Assembly: GCF_002277895.1 (NCBI RefSeq)
Contig: NZ_CP022998.1
Span: forward strand, 1,655,501-1,719,500
Direction of reading: 5' to 3'
DNA: 64,000 nucleotides
Source: Rhizobium sp. 11515TR
GTDB taxonomy: Bacteria; Pseudomonadota; Alphaproteobacteria; Rhizobiales; Rhizobiaceae
The notes under the pieces: generated by a model
The model's input: only the letters and a program-made list of their open reading frames with translations
Databases searched by the model: none
What the model was told of the DNA's origin: nothing
Program-made: the position numbers and the translations under genes
In this document: positions 28,605 through 36,134 of the stretch, one piece after another
How the letters are laid out: every line of letters begins with the position of its first letter
Numbering within the stretch: the first letter of the stretch is position 1

Positions 28605-29954
28605 TCATCCCTCCACCCCCTCATCCAGCCGTATCGGCACCAACCCCATCCCGCCAACAACCGGACCTAAAGGCCCCAAAACCGTCACCGGCCGCTCGGC
28701 CTTCATGGCAAACAGCGTCGTCCCCACGATCGGCCTTGCAGCGCGGCTCTCCCGCGCCTCCGCGATCATCGCCGCCAGCTCGCCGCTGGAAATGACCTTC
28801 GCCAATCCGCCCTTGCCTTCGATCCGGGTGAAAATCTCCCAAGCCCGTTCGCAAAGCCCGTCGGTCAGCGCCTCGATGCCGCCGGCCCCGGCAGCTGGAT
28901 CGAGGACATGATCGAGGTGGCTTTCGGCAATCAAAATCGTCTGCGTGTTGCGCGCCAGCCGCCGCGCCAGCGGGTCGGGTATGCCGTGCGTCAGGCTGTG
29001 CGGCAGGACGGAAATCTCGTCAGCGCCGCCGACGCCGGCTGAAAAGACCGCGATCGTGTTGCGCAGGATGTTCGTCTCCGGATCGAGGCGGGTCAGCATG
29101 CGATAGCTGGTCTCAGCAAAGAGATGTGCCGGTCGTGGGTCGGTAACGCCGCAGGCCTCGGCAATCCGGGTAAAGATCAGCCGCGCGGCGCGCATCTTCG
29201 CGGTTGTGATGAACTGGTTCTGATCGGCCGAAAGGCAGAGGCTGGTTGCCGCAAGCGCTGCTTCCGGCGAAAGGCCCGCTTCTTGGAATAATCGCAGATG
29301 GCCGACGAGGCTTGCCGCCATGACCGCCAGCTCCTGTGCCTCGGTCCCCCCGGCATTATGCACCATGCGACCGTCCGCATTGACGATCGTACCAGCCGAC
29401 TTCAATTCTTTGAAGTATTTGATGTCACTGATAAAATTGGCGAAATGCACGGCTGTCAAGAAAGCGTCGAGTCCAAGGTGCAATCTTTGGGCACCGCCAT
29501 CCACAACCGAGGCTGCTATCGTTTTGGCGATGCTGGAGGAAAAGCCATCGAGGCGCAAAGTTGCAGTCTTGGCGGAAGCTGCTGCCAGCACGTCGGAAAA
29601 GTTTGGCGACTGAGCATCCATGCCGATGCCGAAGGCCGAAGCGGAACCGCTGGAAACGAGGCTGATACCGCTTGCGCCATTGGCAAGATCGTCACCGAGT
29701 TGCGCGATCGCCCGCTCGGTGTCCGGATCGTCCATGCGCTGCGTCACGGTCCAGGGCAGCTCCGCCCGCTGGCGAAATAGCGGCTTGCCGTCGCGCCGTT
29801 GCTCGTAAAGCGGCTCTATCGCGATGCCGTCATCGGTTCGCGAGACCAGCGCTTCCTGGAAATTCTTACCTTTAAGCGCCCGTTCCACCAGCTTCAGCCA
29901 AGTCTTGTGGTCGGTCTGGCCGAAGATGCCCGGGTCGAGACTGTCGATACTCAT
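28605..29954 (-). CDS. mutA: Methylmalonyl-CoA mutase, small subunit
   Basis: The 449-residue protein is a mutase barrel without the C-terminal cobalamin domain, as expected for the small, non-catalytic MutA. It begins MSIDSLDPGIFGQTDHKTWL and continues PWTVTQRMDDPDTERAI. VHNAGGTEAQELA, RLTRLDPETNILRNTIA and ILIAESHLDHVLDPAAG align with the large-subunit barrel. GGAGGAG lies before the ATG at 29954; the frame extends further into the neighbour without support. It precedes the large subunit in the same direction, but 253 bases of repeat DNA lie between them, more than the usual tight mutAB spacing. Confidence 0.92.
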   Translation of the reverse strand: MSIDSLDPGIFGQTDHKTWLKLVERALKGKNFQEALVSRTDDGIAIEPLYEQRRDGKPLFRQRAELPWTVTQRMDDPDTERAIAQLGDDLANGASGISLVSSGSASAFGIGMDAQSPNFSDVLAAASAKTATLRLDGFSSSIAKTIAASVVDGGAQRLHLGLDAFLTAVHFANFISDIKYFKELKSAGTIVNADGRMVHNAGGTEAQELAVMAASLVGHLRLFQEAGLSPEAALAATSLCLSADQNQFITTAKMRAARLIFTRIAEACGVTDPRPAHLFAETSYRMLTRLDPETNILRNTIAVFSAGVGGADEISVLPHSLTHGIPDPLARRLARNTQTILIAESHLDHVLDPAAGAGGIEALTDGLCERAWEIFTRIEGKGGLAKVISSGELAAMIAEARESRAARPIVGTTLFAMKAERPVTVLGPLGPVVGGMGLVPIRLDEGVEG

Positions 29955-30125
29955 GCGCTCCTCCGTACTGCATTGGTCTAGCCCATGATGCCGCAAGGGA
30001 AAACAGGAGTTTGGCCGATCGGTGCAATATCTTCGTTGGAACCGTCTGGCGATCGACGCCAGCCTCGCTCCAGCCGCGGCAGTCATTATGCGGCCGATCC
30101 GATGTGTCCTAACTGGTTTCCGATA

Positions 30126-30929
30126 ATGGCCGACCTGCTGCCCGCTTCCCGCCACCTGTTTGCCGCTGCCGCGCTGGCAACATTGTCCGCCTGCAGCATC
30201 ATTCCTGATACGGGCGCCACCGATCCGGATCGTTTCGTGCAGGAGACGACGCCCGTCTTCTATCGGCCGGAGGGTATCGAGCCGAACAGGGTAAGGCGCC
30301 TGCCGGTGCAGCCCGTACCGCAATCGCGTGATCTCTTCCGCACCCAATTCCACCAGACCTATGGCCTGCCGACCTTCAATCCGGTGCACCAGGCCATGTA
30401 TGCACAGCGCAGTGAAGATGACTTCACGTTGCCGGCCATCCCCTACAAGCGCATCGATCCGCGCTTTCTGCGGCAGGAAGTGGAGTACCAGACCAGGGAG
30501 CGCCCCGGCACCATCGTTGTCGATACGCGCGACAACTTCCTCTATTTCATCGAGCCGGGCGGCAAGGCGATGCGCTATGGCGTCGGCCTCGGCGCGGCAG
30601 GATATGCCTGGCACGGCAGGGGTCTGATCCAATGGAAGCAGAAATGGCCGCGCTGGACCCCGCCCGCCGAAATGGTCGCGCGCGACCCGCAGATGAGGCC
30701 GCTATCGGCCGAGCGCGGCGGCATGAATCCAGGGCCGACCAACCCGCTCGGCGCGCGTGCGCTCTATATCTATCAGAATGGCCGGGATACGCTTTATCGA
30801 GTTCACGGCACGCCGGATTGGCAGTCGATCGGCAAGGCTGCATCTTCCGGCTGTGTTCGCATGCTCAACCAGGACGTGATAGACCTTTACAACCGAGTGC
30901 CCGATAAGGCGGAAATCGTCGTTCTGTAG
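30126..30929 (+). CDS. L,D-transpeptidase, lipoprotein form
   Basis: A 267-residue YkuD-fold transpeptidase that forms 3-3 cross-links or attaches proteins to peptidoglycan. The start MADLLPASRHLF leads a signal segment with the lipobox LSAC, so it is probably lipid-anchored in the periplasm. The catalytic domain has HGTPDWQSIGKAASSGCVRM, with the active cysteine at residue 243. The FRTQF...IDPRF...GTIVVDT region is the family fold start. An upstream frame to 29985 exists, but MADLLP starts the signal. A similar gene follows at 31091, so the two are tandem paralogues. Confidence 0.9.
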   Translation: MADLLPASRHLFAAAALATLSACSIIPDTGATDPDRFVQETTPVFYRPEGIEPNRVRRLPVQPVPQSRDLFRTQFHQTYGLPTFNPVHQAMYAQRSEDDFTLPAIPYKRIDPRFLRQEVEYQTRERPGTIVVDTRDNFLYFIEPGGKAMRYGVGLGAAGYAWHGRGLIQWKQKWPRWTPPAEMVARDPQMRPLSAERGGMNPGPTNPLGARALYIYQNGRDTLYRVHGTPDWQSIGKAASSGCVRMLNQDVIDLYNRVPDKAEIVVL

Positions 30930-31090
30930 CGGTATTTTACCACAAATTTTCGTGATGTTGCATAAGTGCGATAGTCGGGGTGGTTTGCGCTCTTTAGTTT
31001 TGCGTCTGTCTCTGCGAACCTCTCGGGGAGCCGAATCAGCCTGTTGTTACGGGTTTTCGCTTCCTCCACAAAAGGAACTATGCTGTCGAC

Positions 31091-31822
31091 ATGAGCCTTC
31101 CTTCATCCCTATCCCGACGTAACTTCCTCGCTCTGGCTGGTCTCGGCGCCGTTTCGACGCTTGCCAGCTGCGCCTCCACCATCGACAACGGCCCCGTCGT
31201 CAGCCCGGTTCAATATACCGGCTCCCCGCGGCCGTTCCGAACCTGGTTCTCCAGCTATGATGGCGAGCAGCCTGATCCGGCCGTAATCTATGCCTCCGTC
31301 GAGGATGGCGGCTTCATCATTCCGGCGGTTCCCTACCAGCAGATCGATCCCCGCTTCTATCGTCAACGGGTGATCGACCCAACAGGCGAGGCACCCGGCA
31401 GCGTGATCGTCAATACAACCCAGCGCATGCTCTATGTGACCGAGCAGGGCGGAACGGCGATGCGCTATGGTATCGGCGTCGGCCGCGAAGGATTTGCCTG
31501 GCAGGGCCGGGGCGTCATCCAGTGGCGCAAGAAATGGCCGCGCTGGAATCCGCCCGATGAAATGGTCGCCCGCCAGCCGGAACTCGTGAAATATTCCATC
31601 GCCAATGGTGGCATGGACCCGGGTCTGAAGAATCCGCTTGGGGCACGCGCTCTCTATATCTTCGAGGGCAAGCAGGATTCGCTTTACCGCCTGCACGGCA
31701 ACCCCGACTGGCGCTCCATCGGCAAGGCCGTTTCCTCCGGCTGCGTCCGCCTGCTGAACCAGGATGTCATCGATCTCTATGATCGCGTTCCCGAGCGGGC
31801 GCCGATCCTGGTCACGGCCTGA
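31091..31822 (+). CDS. L,D-transpeptidase, Tat/lipoprotein form
   Basis: This 243-residue paralogue of the preceding gene has the same YkuD domain: PGSVIVNTTQRMLYV, then NPDWRSIGKAVSSGCVRLL with the catalytic cysteine at 218. The N-terminus LSRRNFLALAGLGAV is a twin-arginine signal, and LASC is a lipobox-like end. It therefore appears to reach the periplasm by a different route from its neighbour. A hairpin with TTTT lies just after the stop. The two proteins may work on different peptidoglycan substrates or stages. Confidence 0.9.
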   Translation: MSLPSSLSRRNFLALAGLGAVSTLASCASTIDNGPVVSPVQYTGSPRPFRTWFSSYDGEQPDPAVIYASVEDGGFIIPAVPYQQIDPRFYRQRVIDPTGEAPGSVIVNTTQRMLYVTEQGGTAMRYGIGVGREGFAWQGRGVIQWRKKWPRWNPPDEMVARQPELVKYSIANGGMDPGLKNPLGARALYIFEGKQDSLYRLHGNPDWRSIGKAVSSGCVRLLNQDVIDLYDRVPERAPILVTA

Positions 31823-31846
31823 TACCGCATCATTGAAAGAAGGGTG

Positions 31847-31868
31847 AGGGCGCTGCTGGCGCCCTTTT
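31847..31868 (+). terminator. Intrinsic terminator after the transpeptidase
   Basis: AGGGCGC, a 5-base loop and GCGCCCT form a 7-bp GC-rich stem that ends in TTTT, 24 bases beyond the stop codon. Confidence 0.75.
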
Positions 31869-32031
31869 CGTTTGCGGTCCCGGCCGGAAGTACGCCCCAA
31901 AACCGATCTCAAACCACTGCCAACTTGACCTCAGGTTGCCGGCTCTCTGATCGCGGGATTTGCTATCTTCCTGTTGACGGCATCGTCGCCATTCATTTTC
32001 CCGAATTAAATTTGGATATATATATTGCGCG

Positions 32032-32042
32032 CGATTAAATCG
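32032..32042. promoter_or_regulatory. Candidate operator upstream of ohr
   Basis: CGATT-a-AATCG is an 11-bp palindrome 39 bases before the ohr start, within an AT-rich stretch (ATATATAT, TATATAAAA) that looks like promoter DNA. Ohr genes are usually controlled by an OhrR repressor, but no ohrR lies beside it here, so the assignment is tentative. Confidence 0.35.
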
Positions 32043-32081
32043 TGATGTATATAAAATCCATCCAACCAAAGGAGACATGAC

Positions 32082-32504
32082 ATGCCTATTCTCTATACGA
32101 CCAAAGCTTCCGCCACCGGTGGCCGCGCCGGCCATGCAGTTTCCGAAAATGGTGTTCTTGACGTCACGCTGACTGTTCCGAAAGAACTCGGCGGCGATGG
32201 TGCGACCGGCACCAATCCGGAGCAGCTCTTTGCAGCAGGCTATTCCGCTTGCTTCCTGGGTGCCCTGAAATTTGTCGCAGGCCAGCAGAAGGTCAAGATT
32301 CCGGAAGATGCAAAGGTCACGGCGACTGTCGGCATCGGCCCGCGCGAAGATGGCACCGGCTTCGGCATCGAAGTATCCTTGGCCGTTCATATCCCCGGCA
32401 TGGACAAGGCTGAGGCTGAAAAGCTCGCTGCCGCCGCCCATATCGTGTGCCCCTATAGCCACGCCATGCGCACCTCGACCGAAGTGCCGGTTTCTGTTGT
32501 CTGA
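32082..32504 (+). CDS. ohr: Organic hydroperoxide resistance protein
   Basis: The 140-residue protein is a thiol peroxidase that reduces organic hydroperoxides using a cysteine pair. Cys57 lies in GYSACFLGALKF, and Cys123 in AHIVCPYSHAMR, both at the standard Ohr positions. The length is normal. AAAGGAGACATGAC provides a strong binding site. The gene ends at a pair of hairpins, so it is transcribed alone. The nearest MarR-type gene, with an OhrR-like cysteine, is 1.2 kb downstream. Confidence 0.95.
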   Translation: MPILYTTKASATGGRAGHAVSENGVLDVTLTVPKELGGDGATGTNPEQLFAAGYSACFLGALKFVAGQQKVKIPEDAKVTATVGIGPREDGTGFGIEVSLAVHIPGMDKAEAEKLAAAAHIVCPYSHAMRTSTEVPVSVV

Positions 32505-32552
32505 CGCAAACATGCGACCGGCCGATTGAAGGCCGGAAATACGGAATATATT

Positions 32553-32592
32553 GAAAAGGAGCGGTAGTTTGATCTATCGCTCCTTTTCTTTT
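32553..32592 (+). terminator. Strong intrinsic terminator of ohr
   Basis: GAAAAGGAGCGGTAG pairs with CTATCGCTCCTTTTC (15 bp, one G-U pair) around a 6-base loop and is followed by TTTT. A smaller CCGGCC/GGCCGG stem lies at 32518-32536. The element ends in the promoter region of the antitoxin gene. Confidence 0.85.
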
Positions 32593-32619
32593 GCAAGAAA
32601 AATGCTATATCTTTTCTTA
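32584..32619. promoter_or_regulatory. Candidate Xre antitoxin operator
   Basis: TTTTCTT-ttgc-AAGAAAA (32584-32601) and a second TTTTCTT at 32612 lie 16-50 bases before the antitoxin start. The inverted arms fit an autoregulated Xre dimer. The site overlaps the tail of the ohr terminator. Confidence 0.4.
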
Positions 32620-32634
32620 GGAAAGGAAGCAGCC

Positions 32635-33018
32635 ATGATAAAAGCCCAGGCAGTAGGTCAGGCGATGCCCGCCGAAGCGCTGGTCATCACCAAGGCCGTC
32701 GTCAACGCTGCCGAGAGGCTGGGATTGAACGCGCGCGTGCTGGCGGCCATCATCGGCGTGTCTGAGGCGACGGTGTCGCGCATGAAGCGGCAGGATCATC
32801 TGCTGGAGCGCGATAGCAAGCCTTTCGAGCTTGCCGTACTTCTCGTTCGTCTCTTCCGTTCGCTCGACGCTATCGTCGGCGGCGACGAGGCTGTGGCGCG
32901 GCAATGGCTGCGTAACAGCAATATCGCCTTTGGCGCCGCGCCGATCGACAAGATCATCTCGATTTCTGGTTTGACCGATGTCCTTGCCTATCTGGACGCC
33001 CGCCGCGCTCTCGTCTGA
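32635..33018 (+). CDS. Xre/ParS-type antitoxin (toxin-binding DUF2384)
   Basis: The 127-residue antitoxin pairs with the RES toxin that follows. It begins MIKAQAVGQAMPAEALVITK. The Xre-like helix-turn-helix is LGLNARVLAAIIGVSEATVS. The C-terminal DUF2384 (Xre/MbcA/ParS toxin-binding) domain spans about residues 70-127, ending WLRNSNIAFGAAPIDKI and LDARRALV, which is typical. GGAAAGGAAGC precedes the chosen ATG. It overlaps the toxin gene by 41 bases, a usual layout for co-regulated pairs. Confidence 0.9.
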   Translation: MIKAQAVGQAMPAEALVITKAVVNAAERLGLNARVLAAIIGVSEATVSRMKRQDHLLERDSKPFELAVLLVRLFRSLDAIVGGDEAVARQWLRNSNIAFGAAPIDKIISISGLTDVLAYLDARRALV

Positions 33019-33748
33019 GACAAGGGCCATTTCCGGCCAATATTGGCGGCTGGTGGAATCGCAGCATCAGGTCTCGACGCTGAAGCTTGTCGATACGTTG
33101 GAGGAGCAGGCGCTTCTCGAAAGCATCCTGGAAGAAAGCAAGCCGGTTTTGCCGCCGGAATGCGCAGGACTGGATTATCTGCTCGCCACACCCTTCCGTT
33201 ACGGAGCGATCTATCCCCACGGTTCCCGTTTCCGGCGCGCCGGCCGTACGCTCGGCGTTTTCTATGCCTCGGAGCAGGTAGAGACGGCGTTGGCTGAAAT
33301 GAGCTTCTATCGGCTGCTCTTCTTCCGTGATTCCCCTGATACGCCGTTGCCCGCCAATGCCGCCGAATATACCGCCTTTACTGCTGCAATTACGACGAAG
33401 GCGGCGATCGATCTGACCGCGTCTCCCTTAGATCGCGATCGGAAACTCTGGACCGATCCGATCGACTACGAGGCCTGCCAGTCGCTTGCGGAAGCGGCCC
33501 GAACCGGTGGCATTGAGGCAATCCTCTATCGTTCCGTCCGTGATCCTCGCGGAGGCATGAACATAGCGCTGCTCACGGCCAGAGCCTTCTCCGCCCGTGA
33601 ACCCGTTGAACGCCAGACCTGGCGCATCCGGCTGTCGCGCGTCGGGGTGCAGGCGCTGTGCGAATTCCCACGGCGTCGCATCGGCTTCGAAAGGCAGGAT
33701 TTCGAGGGCGATCCGCGGCTATCTGAGGCGCGATTCAAAGCAGAATAG
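32978..33748 (+). CDS. RES-domain toxin
   Basis: The 256-residue toxin belongs to the RES family, whose studied members deplete NAD+ through an ADP-ribosyltransferase-like fold. SGQYWRLVESQHQVST leads the domain, with the characteristic R...E...S residues: Arg in FRYGAIYPHGSRFRRAG, Glu in ASEQVETALAEMSFYR and Ser in ILYRSVRD. The opening PIWTPAALSSETR is common to longer RES toxins. The start overlaps the antitoxin; the binding site is weak, which would keep toxin output below antitoxin. Its 3' end overlaps the convergent MarR gene by 14 bases. Confidence 0.9.
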   Translation: MSLPIWTPAALSSETRAISGQYWRLVESQHQVSTLKLVDTLEEQALLESILEESKPVLPPECAGLDYLLATPFRYGAIYPHGSRFRRAGRTLGVFYASEQVETALAEMSFYRLLFFRDSPDTPLPANAAEYTAFTAAITTKAAIDLTASPLDRDRKLWTDPIDYEACQSLAEAARTGGIEAILYRSVRDPRGGMNIALLTARAFSAREPVERQTWRIRLSRVGVQALCEFPRRRIGFERQDFEGDPRLSEARFKAE

Positions 33749-34181
33749 CAAGATCGTTACGCAGGCGATCGCCATTGCCGTCGGGCAGCCGCTCTTCGAC
33801 GGCGGCATGCGTCGTCTTCCAGATCGGCACGGCGGCGGCGAGCGCTGCCTTGCCGGATGGCGTGAGGCTGAGCAGGCGGGCGCGGCGATCTTCTGGATTG
33901 GGCACGATGCTCACCCATCCCCGTCGTTCCAGCGGCTTTAAGGCCGCCGTCAGGGTCGTTTGGTCTATTGCCAGGAGCGCCGTGACCGATCCCATGGGCG
34001 CGGGCGCGGGTCGGTTCAGGGACATCATCAGGGAGAACTGGCCATTGGTAAGGCCGAACGGCCGCAACGCTTCGTCAAAACGGCGGGCAAGAGCGCGCGC
34101 CGCCCGCTGAACATGCAGGCACAGGCAAGTATCGCGCACTAACAAGGTGGTTTCAAAGGGGATTTCGACTGCGTTTGACAT
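33735..34181 (-). CDS. MarR-family regulator with N-terminal CxC
   Basis: A 148-residue MarR protein with DTCLCLHVQRAARAL, cysteines at 19 and 21, then GLTNGQFSLMMSL and the DNA-binding wing NPEDRRARLLSLTPSG. Cys21 lies 22 residues before GLT, the same spacing as the sensing cysteine of OhrR, so redox sensing is plausible. It is transcribed away from the DUF899 gene at 34253 across a 12-bp palindrome, so it probably controls that gene and itself. Confidence 0.85.
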   Translation of the reverse strand: MSNAVEIPFETTLLVRDTCLCLHVQRAARALARRFDEALRPFGLTNGQFSLMMSLNRPAPAPMGSVTALLAIDQTTLTAALKPLERRGWVSIVPNPEDRRARLLSLTPSGKAALAAAVPIWKTTHAAVEERLPDGNGDRLRNDLAILL

Positions 34182-34192
34182 GATTCATTAAT

Positions 34193-34204
34193 ATTGATAT
34201 CAAT
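34193..34204. promoter_or_regulatory. Candidate MarR operator
   Basis: ATTGATATCAAT is a perfect 12-bp palindrome in the 71-base gap between the MarR gene and the DUF899 gene. It lies 11 bases upstream of the MarR start codon. Palindromes of this size suit MarR dimers. Confidence 0.6.
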
Positions 34205-34252
34205 GTATTTGTCAAGATTTGGGAATGAAAACGCCGGAGGAGGGCGCGGACA

Positions 34253-34978
34253 ATGAACCAGGTCGTTTCCAGGGAAGTGTGGCTGGAGGCCCGCCGTCAA
34301 CTGCTCGCCAAGGAAAAGGAAGTCACGCATCTTCGCGATCGCGTCAATGCGGAACGCCTAGCCTTGCCCTGGGTAAAGGTCGATAAGGACTATGTTTTCG
34401 ACACGCCGGTCGGCAAGAAGACGCTCGCCGATCTCTTCGACGGCCGCAGTCAGCTGATCATCTATCATTTCATGCTCGGCCCGGACTGGGATGCCGGATG
34501 CACCGGCTGCTCCTTCCTCGCCGATCATTTCGATGGAACGCTTCCGCATCTCAACCATCACGATGTCACGCTGGTGGCAGTGTCGCGTGCGCCGATCGAA
34601 AAGATAGAGGCCTATAAGAAGCGCATGGGCTGGAAATTTCCCTGGGTGTCGTCCTTCTCCAACGATTTCAATTTCGACTATCACGTCTCTTTCACCAAAG
34701 AGCAGCTTGCCGGTGAAAAGGTGTTCTATAATTTCAACGATATGGACGCCGCCGACGGTAACGACGAGTTGCCTGGTCTCAGCGCATTCTACAAGGATGA
34801 AGCCGGCAATATCTTCCATACCTATTCCAGCTATGCCCGCGGCGGCGAGGAAATGATCGGTACGCTGATGATCCTCGACAATGCGCCGAAGGGCCGGAAT
34901 GAAGGCCAGACCATGGATTTCGTGCGCCGCCACGACGAATATCAGGAAGCAGCGAAGGCGGGCTCCTGCTGCCATTGA
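34253..34978 (+). CDS. DUF899 family thioredoxin-like protein
   Basis: The 241-residue protein shows the DUF899 pattern: EKEVTHLRDRVNAERLALPW at the N-terminus, then a thioredoxin-like region with GCTGCSF, which replaces the CxxC of thioredoxin. SRAPIEKIEAYKKRMGW and FHTYSSYARGGEEM complete the family. The end GSCCH is cysteine-rich. The function of DUF899 is unknown; a redox role is plausible given the divergent MarR regulator with its own cysteines. GGAGGAGG lies upstream. Confidence 0.85.
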   Translation: MNQVVSREVWLEARRQLLAKEKEVTHLRDRVNAERLALPWVKVDKDYVFDTPVGKKTLADLFDGRSQLIIYHFMLGPDWDAGCTGCSFLADHFDGTLPHLNHHDVTLVAVSRAPIEKIEAYKKRMGWKFPWVSSFSNDFNFDYHVSFTKEQLAGEKVFYNFNDMDAADGNDELPGLSAFYKDEAGNIFHTYSSYARGGEEMIGTLMILDNAPKGRNEGQTMDFVRRHDEYQEAAKAGSCCH

Positions 34979-35198
34979 GAACATGACGAGACTGCCAAAT
35001 TCATGCCATGCGGCACAAGGGGTCGAATTATTACGCCTTGCGCCTAGTTAAGACCTGGAGCCTGCTCGCCGGGGAACGACGGATCAACTGATTGACCATC
35101 GTTCGGCCGTCACTTTCATCGGCCATGATGTGCTCGCGCCGACATCAGGCTCAGGATGAGACGGATGACCGCAACAACCACAATAGGGGAGAGATATC

Positions 35199-35975
35199 AT
35201 GGCAGAGAAGGGATATTTTGTCTGGTACGAGCTGATGACGACGGACATGAAGGCGGCGGAAGCCTTCTATACCAAGGTCGTCGGCTGGGATGCGGCGGAT
35301 GCCGGCATGCCGGAAGTCGGCATGGATTACACGTTGTTCAGCGCTGGTGCAGGCCCCGTTGCCGGTTTGATGATCCTGCCTGACGAGGCGAAGTCGATGG
35401 GTACGCCGCCCTGCTGGACCGGTTATATCGGCGTTCCCAATGTCGATGAAGCCACCAAGACCGTTGTCGCCAAGGGCGGCAAGACCTATCGCGAGCCCAC
35501 AGATATTCCGGGCGTCGGGCGATTCTCGGTCGTCTCCGATCCCTATGGCGCCGCCTTCTGCCTCTTCACGCCGTTGCCGGGCCAGGATTGGGAGCCGCCT
35601 GCGCCCGCGACACCGGGCTATTTCGGCTGGCACGAGCTCTATTCCAACGACGGCCCGAAGGCCTTCGATTTCTATAGCGATATGTTCGGCTGGGAATTGA
35701 GCTCCGATTTCGACATGGGGCCGATGGGCAAATACAAGATCTTCAAGATCGGCGATCGCGACTTCGGCGGCATCATGACCAAGCCGGCGGAAATGCCGAT
35801 GGCTGCCTGGAATTTCTACATCAATGTCCCGGCAATCGACGCCGCGATCGCCCGCATCACGGAAGGCGGCGGCAGGATCGCCAACGGCCCGATGGAAGTC
35901 CCCGGCGGCAGCTGGATCGTCCAGGCAACCGATCCGCAAGGCGCGCTCTTCTCGCTGGTTGCACCGGTGCGCTGA
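35199..35975 (+). CDS. VOC-family protein with two glyoxalase-like domains
   Basis: A 258-residue protein of two vicinal-oxygen-chelate domains, roughly residues 1-120 and 125-258. The repeat is visible as WYELMTTDMKAAEAFYTKVVGWD in the first half and WHELYSNDGPKAFDFYSDMFGWE in the second. Each half carries a potential metal-ligand histidine or glutamate, though the first-half His is replaced by Tyr. These proteins often act in stress or antibiotic resistance, and this one has no clear substrate. GGGGAGAG precedes the ATG. Confidence 0.85.
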   Translation: MAEKGYFVWYELMTTDMKAAEAFYTKVVGWDAADAGMPEVGMDYTLFSAGAGPVAGLMILPDEAKSMGTPPCWTGYIGVPNVDEATKTVVAKGGKTYREPTDIPGVGRFSVVSDPYGAAFCLFTPLPGQDWEPPAPATPGYFGWHELYSNDGPKAFDFYSDMFGWELSSDFDMGPMGKYKIFKIGDRDFGGIMTKPAEMPMAAWNFYINVPAIDAAIARITEGGGRIANGPMEVPGGSWIVQATDPQGALFSLVAPVR

Positions 35976-35978
35976 TCT

Positions 35979-36130
35979 TTACCCTCCTTTGAGGGAATTA
36001 ACACCTCCCCCTTGAGAGGGGAGGTCGCGGCAAAGCGGCGGGTGGGGGTGACATTCGGACCTGCAGAGATTGCCGCGGATCACCCCACCCCGGAGCTTCG
36101 CTCCGACCCTCCCCCTCAAGGGGAGGGTAA
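35979..36130. repeat. Mosaic palindromic repeat with terminal inverted repeats
   Basis: The element is bounded by TTACCCTCC (35979-35987) and its complement GGAGGGTAA (36122-36130). Inside are CCTCCCCCTTGAGAGGGGAGG, a GGGTGGGGGTGA block facing TCACCCCACCC, and GAGCTTCGCTC. It lies between two convergent genes, where it could form a bidirectional transcription stop. It is similar in type to the element in the mutase gap, though with different arms. Confidence 0.7.
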
Positions 36131-36134
36131 TCAT

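Noticed and set aside
29955..30632. N-terminal extension of the MutA frame
   Set aside because: It covers the L,D-transpeptidase gene on the other strand and lacks mutase motifs; a good GGAGGAG site fixes the start at 29954.
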